Assembly: GCF_003122385.1 (NCBI RefSeq) | Contig: NZ_CP029255.1 | Location: 1,302,001 to 1,366,000, forward strand | Length of the DNA stretch: 64,000 bases | Direction: 5' to 3' | DNA from: Flavobacterium crocinum | Lineage (GTDB): Bacteria; Bacteroidota; Bacteroidia; Flavobacteriales; Flavobacteriaceae | In this document: positions 26,230 to 32,755 of the stretch, one piece after another | How the letters are laid out: each line of letters starts with the position of its first letter | Numbering within the stretch: position 1 is the stretch's first letter | Notes under the pieces: model-generated | The model's input: only the letters and a program-made list of their open reading frames with translations | Database searches by the model: none | What the model was told of the DNA's origin: nothing | Position numbers and translations under genes: made by a program

Positions 26230-26262
26230 AAACCCGACAGGTTTTTAAAACCTGTTGGGTTT
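26230..26262 (+). terminator. Terminator/repeat after the dioxygenase gene
   Basis: AAACCCGACAGGTTT (26230-26244) and AAACCTGTTGGGTTT (26248-26262) form a 15-bp stem with one G-T pair and a 3-nt loop, followed by T6. The sequence type (AAACCCGACAGG) is also a common flavobacterial intergenic repeat. Confidence 0.8.
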
Positions 26263-26304
26263 AATTTTTTACGCTCAATATGAATTTTACAATCATTTTT
26301 GATG

Positions 26305-26312
26305 TATTTTTG
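26305..26312 (+). promoter_or_regulatory. Predicted -7 element of the antitoxin-like gene
   Basis: TATTTTTG, a perfect TAnnTTTG match, 30 bp before the ATG at 26343. This gives the small gene its own promoter, independent of the dioxygenase. Confidence 0.45.
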
Positions 26313-26342
26313 TATTGTAAATGATCTATAAACATATCAAAA

Positions 26343-26654
26343 ATGATACAAGAGATAATCGCATATAAAAATATTGTCGATAATATTGAGAATTTAATGA
26401 ACAAATCACCCTTTAAAAAAAGTTATATTATTGAACAAGTTGGTATTCCAAGTCCAACGTTCTATCGTAAATTAAAGACTCAGACGTTTTCTGCAGATGA
26501 AATGCTTTCAATCGCTAAAATTCTTTCTCCAGAAGAAAATTTCAGATTAGAATTAAAACAGGAAATCGAACAAGGCAAACGTGATCTAGAAAATGGATAT
26601 TTTATTACTCATGAGGCAATGCTTGCAGAATTGAGAAGTAAAAAACTGATATAG
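26343..26654 (+). CDS. Putative antitoxin with helix-turn-helix-like N-terminus
   Basis: 103 residues. Residues about 25-60 (KSYIIEQVGIPSPTFYRKLK and SADEMLSIAKIL) look like a helix-turn-helix DNA-binding unit. The C-terminal tail (KRDLENGYFITHEAMLAELR) closely resembles the toxin-wrapping tail of Phd/RelB/ParD-type antitoxins, where an (N)G-x-x-x-(T/S)HEE/A-x-x-x-L motif is common. The neighbouring gene on the opposite strand, ending 2 bp away, encodes a RelE/ParE-like toxin. Antitoxin function is inferred from these two facts; it could instead be a stand-alone regulator. Confidence 0.65.
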   Translation: MIQEIIAYKNIVDNIENLMNKSPFKKSYIIEQVGIPSPTFYRKLKTQTFSADEMLSIAKILSPEENFRLELKQEIEQGKRDLENGYFITHEAMLAELRSKKLI

Positions 26655-26656
26655 AT

Positions 26657-26950
26657 TTATAAATCATAAGAATTCAAAGGTGGTTTTTGGCGATTATTCC
26701 AAAAAGCAATCAATTTTATTTGATTTTCTTTTATTTCATAATACAAAGTGATATTTTTTGAGATTACTATTTCTCGGCATTGTAAATCATCCCTGTATTT
26801 TCCTACTTGAGGATTTTTTTCTAATAATTTATTTACTCTTAATACATCAAGAATAAATTTTTCTGCTATTAATGGTGACCAGTATAATTCTAGATAATTT
26901 CGAATAGAGTAAAAGTTATATTTTGCTTTTTTTGACCAAACAATTTTCAT
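26657..26950 (-). CDS. RelE/ParE-family toxin
   Basis: 97 residues, typical length. It starts MKIVWSKKAKYNFYSIRNYL and shows the family pattern: AEKFILDVLRVNKLLEKNPQ in the second helix, GKYRDDLQCREIVISKNITL with the conserved basic strand, and YYEIKENQIKLIAFWNNRQK as the last strand. ParE (gyrase) and RelE (ribosome) activities cannot be separated by eye; the long helix pair leans to ParE. It is convergent with the antitoxin-like gene, with only 2 bp between the two stop codons, an unusual arrangement for type II systems. Confidence 0.8.
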   Translation of the reverse strand: MKIVWSKKAKYNFYSIRNYLELYWSPLIAEKFILDVLRVNKLLEKNPQVGKYRDDLQCREIVISKNITLYYEIKENQIKLIAFWNNRQKPPLNSYDL

Positions 26951-27004
26951 TTTTCAAAAAATTTATTCAGCTAAATCATAAAAGATAACTTACAAAATTT
27001 GTTT

Positions 27005-27994
27005 CTACAACACAAACTTTTTCCCTTGTTCAGGATAAATAATCTTCAATCCTAAATCGTTTTGATTTTTTAACTGCTCTTTAATTTTGGCAATATTTTT
27101 TGCAGGAGGCTTTAAATGTGTAATAATGATTTTGAAGTTCTCCAAAGAATCTTTTCCTGCCAAATCTTCTAAAATATGAAGCTCAGTCATTAAATGAGTT
27201 GGAGTCAAATGCCCGAATAAAAATTTATCAGGCTGTTCGTTAGGAAAAGAAACTTCGATAAAAATACCTTTCAATTTTTTGTTTTGAACTAAAGGAGCAA
27301 TTGCTGTCCATAATGTTTTTAATTTATCGCTTTTTTCGATTGCATCTGGGCCGGTGTCGCCTAAATACAAAACATATTCATTCTCGTTTTTAACTAAAAA
27401 AGCAGTGCTTTCAAATGGATTTACGTGGCTTAACGGAAAAGCCTTAACTGTCATTTTAGTATTTGAAATTGGAGTTTCTTCGCCAATATTTAGAGTTTGA
27501 AAGTGATATTTTTTTAATGGAAAACCAGGCCCTTTGTCTCCGAAATTTGCCCAGGTCTGATCGTTGAAATAATGATTTTCGATCATTTTCATACATTTTT
27601 CTGTTGCATAAACAGTTTTAGAAGAATCAGCGGGAGAGTTAATGATTAAACCGGAAACGTGATCTAAATGAGCATGCGAAATGAAATATCCTTTAATATA
27701 CTTCTTTAAAACTTCGTTTGTCGAAACTTTAAATACTTTGTTTTCAATTGCCTTTTCGATTCCAGCATTTATCGTTCCAGCATCGAGACAGATATAATCG
27801 TTTGTATTAACTGGAGCAAGCAAATAAGCTGATAGATTTTTTTCATCAATACCGCCTTTTATTCCTAAAGGAACTATCTGAAAAGTAGATTTTTCTTTTT
27901 GAGAAAAAACATTCATAGAAATTAAAAGTAAGCAAATGAAAAGCCGGTTAAAAAGGAACATTGTTTTTATTTTAAGTACTGCAAATTTCATCAA
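27005..27994 (-). CDS. Class II 3',5'-cyclic-nucleotide phosphodiesterase, exported
   Basis: 329 residues from the first ATG; a second ATG 33 bp downstream (27961) opens a cleaner signal peptide (MFLFNRLFICLLLISMNVFS) and may be the true start. The metallo-beta-lactamase metal site appears as HAHLDHVSGLIINSP, which fits the class II cAMP phosphodiesterase signature in full. Further ligands follow in FPLSHVNP, LGDTGPD and ITHLKPP. The enzyme should hydrolyse cAMP or cGMP in the periplasm or outside, so it would handle extracellular nucleotide, not intracellular signalling. Divergent from the ALDH gene, single. Confidence 0.88.
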   Translation of the reverse strand: MMKFAVLKIKTMFLFNRLFICLLLISMNVFSQKEKSTFQIVPLGIKGGIDEKNLSAYLLAPVNTNDYICLDAGTINAGIEKAIENKVFKVSTNEVLKKYIKGYFISHAHLDHVSGLIINSPADSSKTVYATEKCMKMIENHYFNDQTWANFGDKGPGFPLKKYHFQTLNIGEETPISNTKMTVKAFPLSHVNPFESTAFLVKNENEYVLYLGDTGPDAIEKSDKLKTLWTAIAPLVQNKKLKGIFIEVSFPNEQPDKFLFGHLTPTHLMTELHILEDLAGKDSLENFKIIITHLKPPAKNIAKIKEQLKNQNDLGLKIIYPEQGKKFVL

Positions 27995-28142
27995 ATAAAA
28001 TCAATTAATAAGGCTACATTTCTGTTAATACTATCAAATAACCTTAAATTTACGTCTATTTATAAATTAACTTCAGTCGGAAATTAATTCTAAAATAATA
28101 TCTTTACATTTAAATATAACAATTTTAACTAAAAAAGTTACA

Positions 28143-29696
28143 ATGACAACAATAGCATCGCAATTTGGAATGAAGGAAGCTCTGGAAAAATTGGGCATTA
28201 AAACGATAAATGAAGGAACATCAACAGGAACAAATAATTTTTCATCGGGAGAAATTTTGGAAAGCTATTCACCAGTTGACGGAAAATTAATTGCTTCAGT
28301 AAAAATGTCAACTGCACAGGATTACGAAAAAGTAATTCAGACGGCTGCAGAAGCTTTTAAAACGTTTAGATTAATTCCTGCGCCGCAGCGTGGTGAAATT
28401 GTACGTCAGTTTGGAGAAAAATTGAGACAAAATAAAGAAGCGCTTGGTAAATTGGTTTCCTATGAAATGGGAAAATCATTGCAAGAAGGTTTCGGAGAAG
28501 TTCAGGAAATGATTGATATCTGCGATTTTGCTGTTGGTTTATCTCGTCAGCTTCATGGATTAACCATGCATTCTGAAAGACCTGGACACAGAATGTATGA
28601 ACAATATCATCCGCTGGGAATTGTCGGAATCATTTCGGCGTTTAATTTCCCAGTTGCAGTTTGGTCGTGGAATACGGCGCTGGCATGGATTTCCGGAGAT
28701 GTTTGTGTTTGGAAGCCTTCAGAAAAAACACCTCTTTGCGGTATTGCATGTCAAAATATAATCGCTCAGGTAATCAAAGAAAATAATTTACCGGAAGGAA
28801 TTTCCTGTTTGATAAACGGAGATTATAAAATAGGCGAATTAATGACAACAGATACTCGCATTCCGCTTGTTTCTGCAACGGGTTCGACTAGAATGGGGAA
28901 AATTGTGGCTCAAAAAGTGGCCGGAAGATTAGGGAAATCATTGTTAGAATTAGGAGGAAACAATGCGATTATTGTAACACCGGATGCTGATATTAAAATG
29001 ACGGTTATCGGAGCTGTTTTTGGGGCAGTTGGAACAGCAGGACAGCGTTGTACATCAACACGAAGATTAATTATTCACGAAAGTATTTACGATAAAGTTA
29101 AAGATGCTATAGTTGCTGCTTACAAACAATTACGAATTGGAAATCCGCTTGACGAAAACAATCATGTTGGACCACTTATTGATGTTCACGCTGTAGAAAT
29201 GTATGCATCAGCCTTAAATAAAGTAGTTGCTGAAGGCGGAAAAATTCTGGTTGAAGGGGGAGTACTTTCCGGAGAAGGTTATGAAAGTGGCTGTTACGTA
29301 AAACCAGCAATTGCTGAAGCAGAAAATTCATTTGAAATTGTGCAGCACGAAACTTTTGCTCCGGTTTTATATTTGCTTAAATATTCTGGAGAAGTGGATA
29401 ATGCAATCGAAATTCAGAATGGAGTAGCGCAGGGATTATCTTCAGCAATTATGACGAATAATTTAAGAGAAGCCGAAAGATTTTTATCTGTAACTGGTTC
29501 TGATTGCGGTATTGCCAATGTAAATATTGGAACATCCGGAGCTGAAATTGGCGGTGCTTTTGGCGGTGAAAAAGAAACCGGAGGCGGACGTGAGTCAGGT
29601 TCTGATGCCTGGAAAATCTACATGAGACGTCAGACGAATACAATCAATTATACAACGAATCTTCCGTTAGCGCAGGGAATTAAATTTGACTTGTAA
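28143..29696 (+). CDS. amaB: Aldehyde dehydrogenase, ALDH7 type (aminoadipate-semialdehyde dehydrogenase)
   Basis: 517 residues. ALDH7 (antiquitin) enzymes oxidise 2-aminoadipate 6-semialdehyde/piperideine-6-carboxylate in lysine catabolism. The NAD-dependent core is intact: FNFPVAVWSWN, KPSEKTPLC, GSTRMG, the catalytic glutamate in LELGGNNAI and the cysteine in GTAGQRCTSTRRL, a wording specific to ALDH7. C-terminal GGAFGGEKETGGGRESGSDA is also typical. It is monocistronic with a terminator, so no lysine pathway partner confirms the substrate. A TATCTTTA at 28099-28106 may be its -7 element. Confidence 0.9.
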   Translation: MTTIASQFGMKEALEKLGIKTINEGTSTGTNNFSSGEILESYSPVDGKLIASVKMSTAQDYEKVIQTAAEAFKTFRLIPAPQRGEIVRQFGEKLRQNKEALGKLVSYEMGKSLQEGFGEVQEMIDICDFAVGLSRQLHGLTMHSERPGHRMYEQYHPLGIVGIISAFNFPVAVWSWNTALAWISGDVCVWKPSEKTPLCGIACQNIIAQVIKENNLPEGISCLINGDYKIGELMTTDTRIPLVSATGSTRMGKIVAQKVAGRLGKSLLELGGNNAIIVTPDADIKMTVIGAVFGAVGTAGQRCTSTRRLIIHESIYDKVKDAIVAAYKQLRIGNPLDENNHVGPLIDVHAVEMYASALNKVVAEGGKILVEGGVLSGEGYESGCYVKPAIAEAENSFEIVQHETFAPVLYLLKYSGEVDNAIEIQNGVAQGLSSAIMTNNLREAERFLSVTGSDCGIANVNIGTSGAEIGGAFGGEKETGGGRESGSDAWKIYMRRQTNTINYTTNLPLAQGIKFDL

Positions 29697-29718
29697 TAAA
29701 AGAAGTTAAGAAATCAAC

Positions 29719-29756
29719 AAAACCGCTTTTTTCAATATTTGAGAAAAGCGGTTTTT
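29719..29756 (+). terminator. Terminator of the ALDH gene
   Basis: AAAACCGCTTTT and AAAAGCGGTTTT pair around an AT-rich loop, followed by T's. Confidence 0.85.
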
Positions 29757-29850
29757 TAATGTCAAAATTTGTAGTATTTTTATTTTAATTTGTATTCGCC
29801 TTTATTTTTCAAAACATCATTTATTGATGTCTAATTTATAAGAAACTAAA

Positions 29851-30663
29851 ATGACTTTGATTTTTTTGGCCGGACTTACTCCTTTTGGATATGCATTTAT
29901 TGGACTACTCTTTTTGTCATTCTTTTTAGCATGGCTTTGGCTAAAATCATCAAATAAATCTAAAAAACCAGGTTGTTTGTCAATAGGATTTGGAGGAATT
30001 CTTATTTGGTTTGTTTTAATGTTTCCTGCATCTTTTACCTTTTCAATTATTGAAAGTGGAAACAATATTGCCAAAATTGGAGTAGCGTCTTTTTGGATTT
30101 TAGTTCTGGCTCTGGTTATCTATTTTTGTTTGGCAAAAAACACCTCTAATGTAAAAAAAATCATTTTTGCATTTTTTAGATATTTGTTTTTTCTAATCGT
30201 CCTTGGTTTGTTTTTAGTTTTATTTTTTGGGATGGCTTTTTATGTTTATCAAAGGCTTTTTACAACAGAAAAAAGTGGAGACCCGGTTTGGGCAGCTTTT
30301 TTATGTATCTTTTTTATTGCAGCACTTATTTTGGCAGGATTTGGTCTTTTAAGCAGAAATAAAGAAGAGAAGAAAAAAGAAAAAACAACATTTTATAATT
30401 TGAACGATGCCAAGTTAAAGCCGGAACTAGTTATAGAATTAGACTTGTCCAAAACAAAATTAACGGTATTTCCTGAAGAGATTCTGCATTTTAAAAATTT
30501 AAAATTTTTGATCTTAAGTAATAATGAACTTACCGATATTCCAAATGAAATCAATAAATTACAAAAACTTATAGGTTTGGATTTAAGTCATAATCCGATT
30601 TCGGATTTAGAAAAAAGCAGGATTAGAAAATTACTTTCTAAAGAAGTCGAAATTGTTTTTTAA
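29851..30663 (+). CDS. Multi-pass membrane protein with cytoplasmic leucine-rich repeats
   Basis: 270 residues. Five predicted membrane helices (about 9-32, 43-66, 75-94, 103-130, 142-166) are followed by a basic stretch (SRNKEEKKKEKTT) that by the positive-inside rule puts the C-terminus in the cytoplasm. From about residue 188 three LRRs follow: VIELDLSKTKLTVFPEEI, LKFLILSNNELTDIPNEI and LIGLDLSHNPISDLE. No enzyme motif. It is the first gene of a tight four-gene operon with GIDE-domain and LemA proteins, suggesting a membrane complex with the LRR as a docking part. Function unknown. Confidence 0.85.
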   Translation: MTLIFLAGLTPFGYAFIGLLFLSFFLAWLWLKSSNKSKKPGCLSIGFGGILIWFVLMFPASFTFSIIESGNNIAKIGVASFWILVLALVIYFCLAKNTSNVKKIIFAFFRYLFFLIVLGLFLVLFFGMAFYVYQRLFTTEKSGDPVWAAFLCIFFIAALILAGFGLLSRNKEEKKKEKTTFYNLNDAKLKPELVIELDLSKTKLTVFPEEILHFKNLKFLILSNNELTDIPNEINKLQKLIGLDLSHNPISDLEKSRIRKLLSKEVEIVF

Positions 30664-30697
30664 GCCTTTAAAATTATAATTATTTGCCCTTTTTAAT

Positions 30698-31741
30698 ATG
30701 AATGATTTTTTAGAATTTTTAACTCAAAATAGAGTAGATGTGGCTGAACTTGTTTTTCTAATGCTTTTTAGTTTAGGAATTGCCTTATTTCAGACTTTAG
30801 TCTTTTCGGGACTTTTTAATTTAAAATTTCCCAATTGGCTGTTTTTTGTTTTATCGCCTGCAATTGTTGGAATTAGTTATCTATTTGACGCTTCTTTTCC
30901 TTTGGCGGCTGTGTTGCTATTATTTATTTCTCTTTTCTTTTTTGCAATTATCGGGATGATTTATGCGGGAGTTCAAAGTAGTAAAGCGGATAAAATAGAG
31001 CGAGAAAAGTTTAATAAAAAGCATAATATTCCTAAAACAACTCTAGGGCAAAAATTTCTGGGAATTTTGATTATAGCGGGTATTTTTGGAACTTTTATTT
31101 TATTGGCCGAAACCGAAAATCTAAAACTTCTTTTTTTAATTATTCCAGGTTTTATTATTCTAAAGAATATCTTTTTTCCCAGCAATAAAAGCAAATTTAT
31201 GCGTCTGCAATCCATTCTTCCCACTTCAAAAATGGATTCAATTGCAATGGGAATGGTAGAAGTTGAAGGAGATCTTGAAGAAATTGAACCCATTATTTCT
31301 CCTTATTTTAATAAACCCTGCATTGGATATTATTATAAAATAGAAAAGGAAAGCAAACCTGATGATGATGGCAGAACGACCTATTCGACTATTTTTAGTG
31401 AAGTTAAAACGGGTAAATTCAGAATTAAAGACGAAACGGGTTCTGTTACTGTTGATGGAGAAGGAATGGAATACTTTTTTGATAGAGTTGACAATCAGCA
31501 GGGAGGAAAAACCAGATATTCTGAAACTTATTTGAAGAATAACGATTATATGTTTCTTGTGGGCTATGCCGCTTCGGATAATGGGAAAACAATAATACAA
31601 AAAGGAAATCCGGATAATGTATTTGGAATTGCAGTTCCAAGAAGTATTTCATTTAGAAATAAATACAAACCGTTGTTAGATTCCTTTTTAATAACCTTAT
31701 TTTTTATTTCGCTTCTAATTATTTATATCATTCTAAACTAA
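30698..31741 (+). CDS. GIDE-domain membrane protein (prokaryotic MULAN-like)
   Basis: 347 residues. The N-terminal ~165 residues hold several hydrophobic helices. Residues about 180-325 form a GIDE-like domain (MGMVEVEGDLEEIEPIISPY, FNKPCIGYYYKIEKE, GKFRIKDETGSVTVDGEGME) as found between the membrane helices of mitochondrial MULAN/MAPL. A last helix (SFLITLFFISLLIIYIILN) ends the protein. The eukaryotic RING finger is absent, so the automatic label E3 ubiquitin ligase is not justified. It lies 34 bp after the LRR membrane protein and 6 bp before lemA. Prokaryotic GIDE proteins are often encoded next to LemA. Confidence 0.82.
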   Translation: MNDFLEFLTQNRVDVAELVFLMLFSLGIALFQTLVFSGLFNLKFPNWLFFVLSPAIVGISYLFDASFPLAAVLLLFISLFFFAIIGMIYAGVQSSKADKIEREKFNKKHNIPKTTLGQKFLGILIIAGIFGTFILLAETENLKLLFLIIPGFIILKNIFFPSNKSKFMRLQSILPTSKMDSIAMGMVEVEGDLEEIEPIISPYFNKPCIGYYYKIEKESKPDDDGRTTYSTIFSEVKTGKFRIKDETGSVTVDGEGMEYFFDRVDNQQGGKTRYSETYLKNNDYMFLVGYAASDNGKTIIQKGNPDNVFGIAVPRSISFRNKYKPLLDSFLITLFFISLLIIYIILN

Positions 31742-31747
31742 ACAAAT

Positions 31748-32311
31748 ATGACTGTTCAAAATATTGCTTTAATCACCGGAATAATTCTGCTTATAATTTT
31801 TTTTAATTTTTTTATCAGGATTTATAATAAATTGGTTATGCTTAAAAATAATTACGAAAAAGCTTTTAGAAACATTGATGTGATTCTAATGCAAAGGGCT
31901 GAAGAGGTTCCGGAACTTGTAAAGGTGGCTTCTAAGTTTATGGAACATGAAACAGAATTATTAACGAATCTAACTAAATTAAGAACCGATTTTTTAAACT
32001 CGAAATCAGTAGGAGAGAAAATTGAAAATTCAAATGAGTTTTCAAAAACGATGAAAAACCTATTTGCTGTTTCTGAAAATTATCCAACATTGGCATCAAA
32101 CAGTAATTTTTTGGAACTACAGAAAAGAGTGTCCCAAATGGAAGATAAAATTGCCGATAGAAGAGAGTTTTTTAATGACAGTATCAATCTGTATAATGTG
32201 GGAATTGAAGAGTTTCCTAACTTTATTTTAGCTAAAATGTTGGGGTATAAATCTCAGAGTTTATTTGATGTAACACCAGAACAAAAGAAGTACGATGGAA
32301 TTCAATTTTAA
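31748..32311 (+). CDS. LemA family protein
   Basis: 187 residues. It has an N-terminal membrane helix (IALITGIILLIIFFNFFI) followed by the all-helical LemA domain: IYNKLVMLKNNYEKAFRNID, VILMQRAEEVPELVKVASKF, ENYPTLASNSNFLELQKRV, and RREFFNDSINLYNVGIEEFP. These match the conserved core of the family, known from Listeria LemA and many Bacteroidota. The molecular function is unknown. It is the third gene of the operon and overlaps the next by 17 bp. Confidence 0.93.
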   Translation: MTVQNIALITGIILLIIFFNFFIRIYNKLVMLKNNYEKAFRNIDVILMQRAEEVPELVKVASKFMEHETELLTNLTKLRTDFLNSKSVGEKIENSNEFSKTMKNLFAVSENYPTLASNSNFLELQKRVSQMEDKIADRREFFNDSINLYNVGIEEFPNFILAKMLGYKSQSLFDVTPEQKKYDGIQF

Positions 32312-32696
32312 TACCTTTTTTGGATACGAACAACAGATAAACAATCAGCCTGATATCGTTATGATTTATAGTTTCGCAGGTATAGTTTTTGGAATAATGG
32401 CATTGCTTTTTTTAGCAATTATTATTAGAAAAATTGGGCTTAATAGTATAAACAGTTTTATAATAAATCCGTTAATGCTGGCATTAGGACTGACATTTAT
32501 AGTATCGATTTTGCCAACAGTCATTTTTTATGTAGTTACATCAGATATTTCTTTTGTAAAGATTGTTTACAGCTGGATTGTAATTTTTATTGGAATGCTG
32601 TTTTTTGTTGGAATTAATCTGGAAACGATTAAAAAATGTTTGAATGAATTCGGAAAAATAACAGAACAGCAAGAGTTCAGAAACCGTAAGAGATAG
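32295..32696 (+). CDS. Small multi-pass membrane protein of unknown function
   Basis: 133 residues, not recognised. After a short N-terminus (MEFNFNTFFGYEQQINNQPD) there are three to four hydrophobic helices (IVMIYSFAGIVFGIMALLFL; the SFIINPLMLALGLTFIVSIL stretch; VKIVYSWIVIFIGMLFFVG) and a charged C-terminal tail. It starts inside the last codons of lemA, showing translational coupling, and a strong terminator follows. It therefore belongs to the LRR/GIDE/LemA operon and probably to the same membrane assembly. Confidence 0.8.
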   Translation: MEFNFNTFFGYEQQINNQPDIVMIYSFAGIVFGIMALLFLAIIIRKIGLNSINSFIINPLMLALGLTFIVSILPTVIFYVVTSDISFVKIVYSWIVIFIGMLFFVGINLETIKKCLNEFGKITEQQEFRNRKR

Positions 32697-32707
32697 AGAC
32701 TAAATGT

Positions 32708-32737
32708 AAAAAGGCTTCCAGATTTGGAAGCCTTTTT
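32708..32737. terminator. Terminator between the LemA operon and the pectate lyase gene
   Basis: AAAAAGGCTTCCA (32708-32720) pairs perfectly with TGGAAGCCTTTTT (32725-32737) around a 4-nt loop; A and T runs on both sides let it act in both directions for the two convergent transcripts. Confidence 0.9.
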
Positions 32738-32755
32738 ATTCAGGTTATTTACAAT

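Noticed and set aside
30698..31741. Bacterial E3 ubiquitin ligase
   Set aside because: Only the GIDE-like domain is similar to MULAN; no RING-type cysteine/histidine cluster is present.
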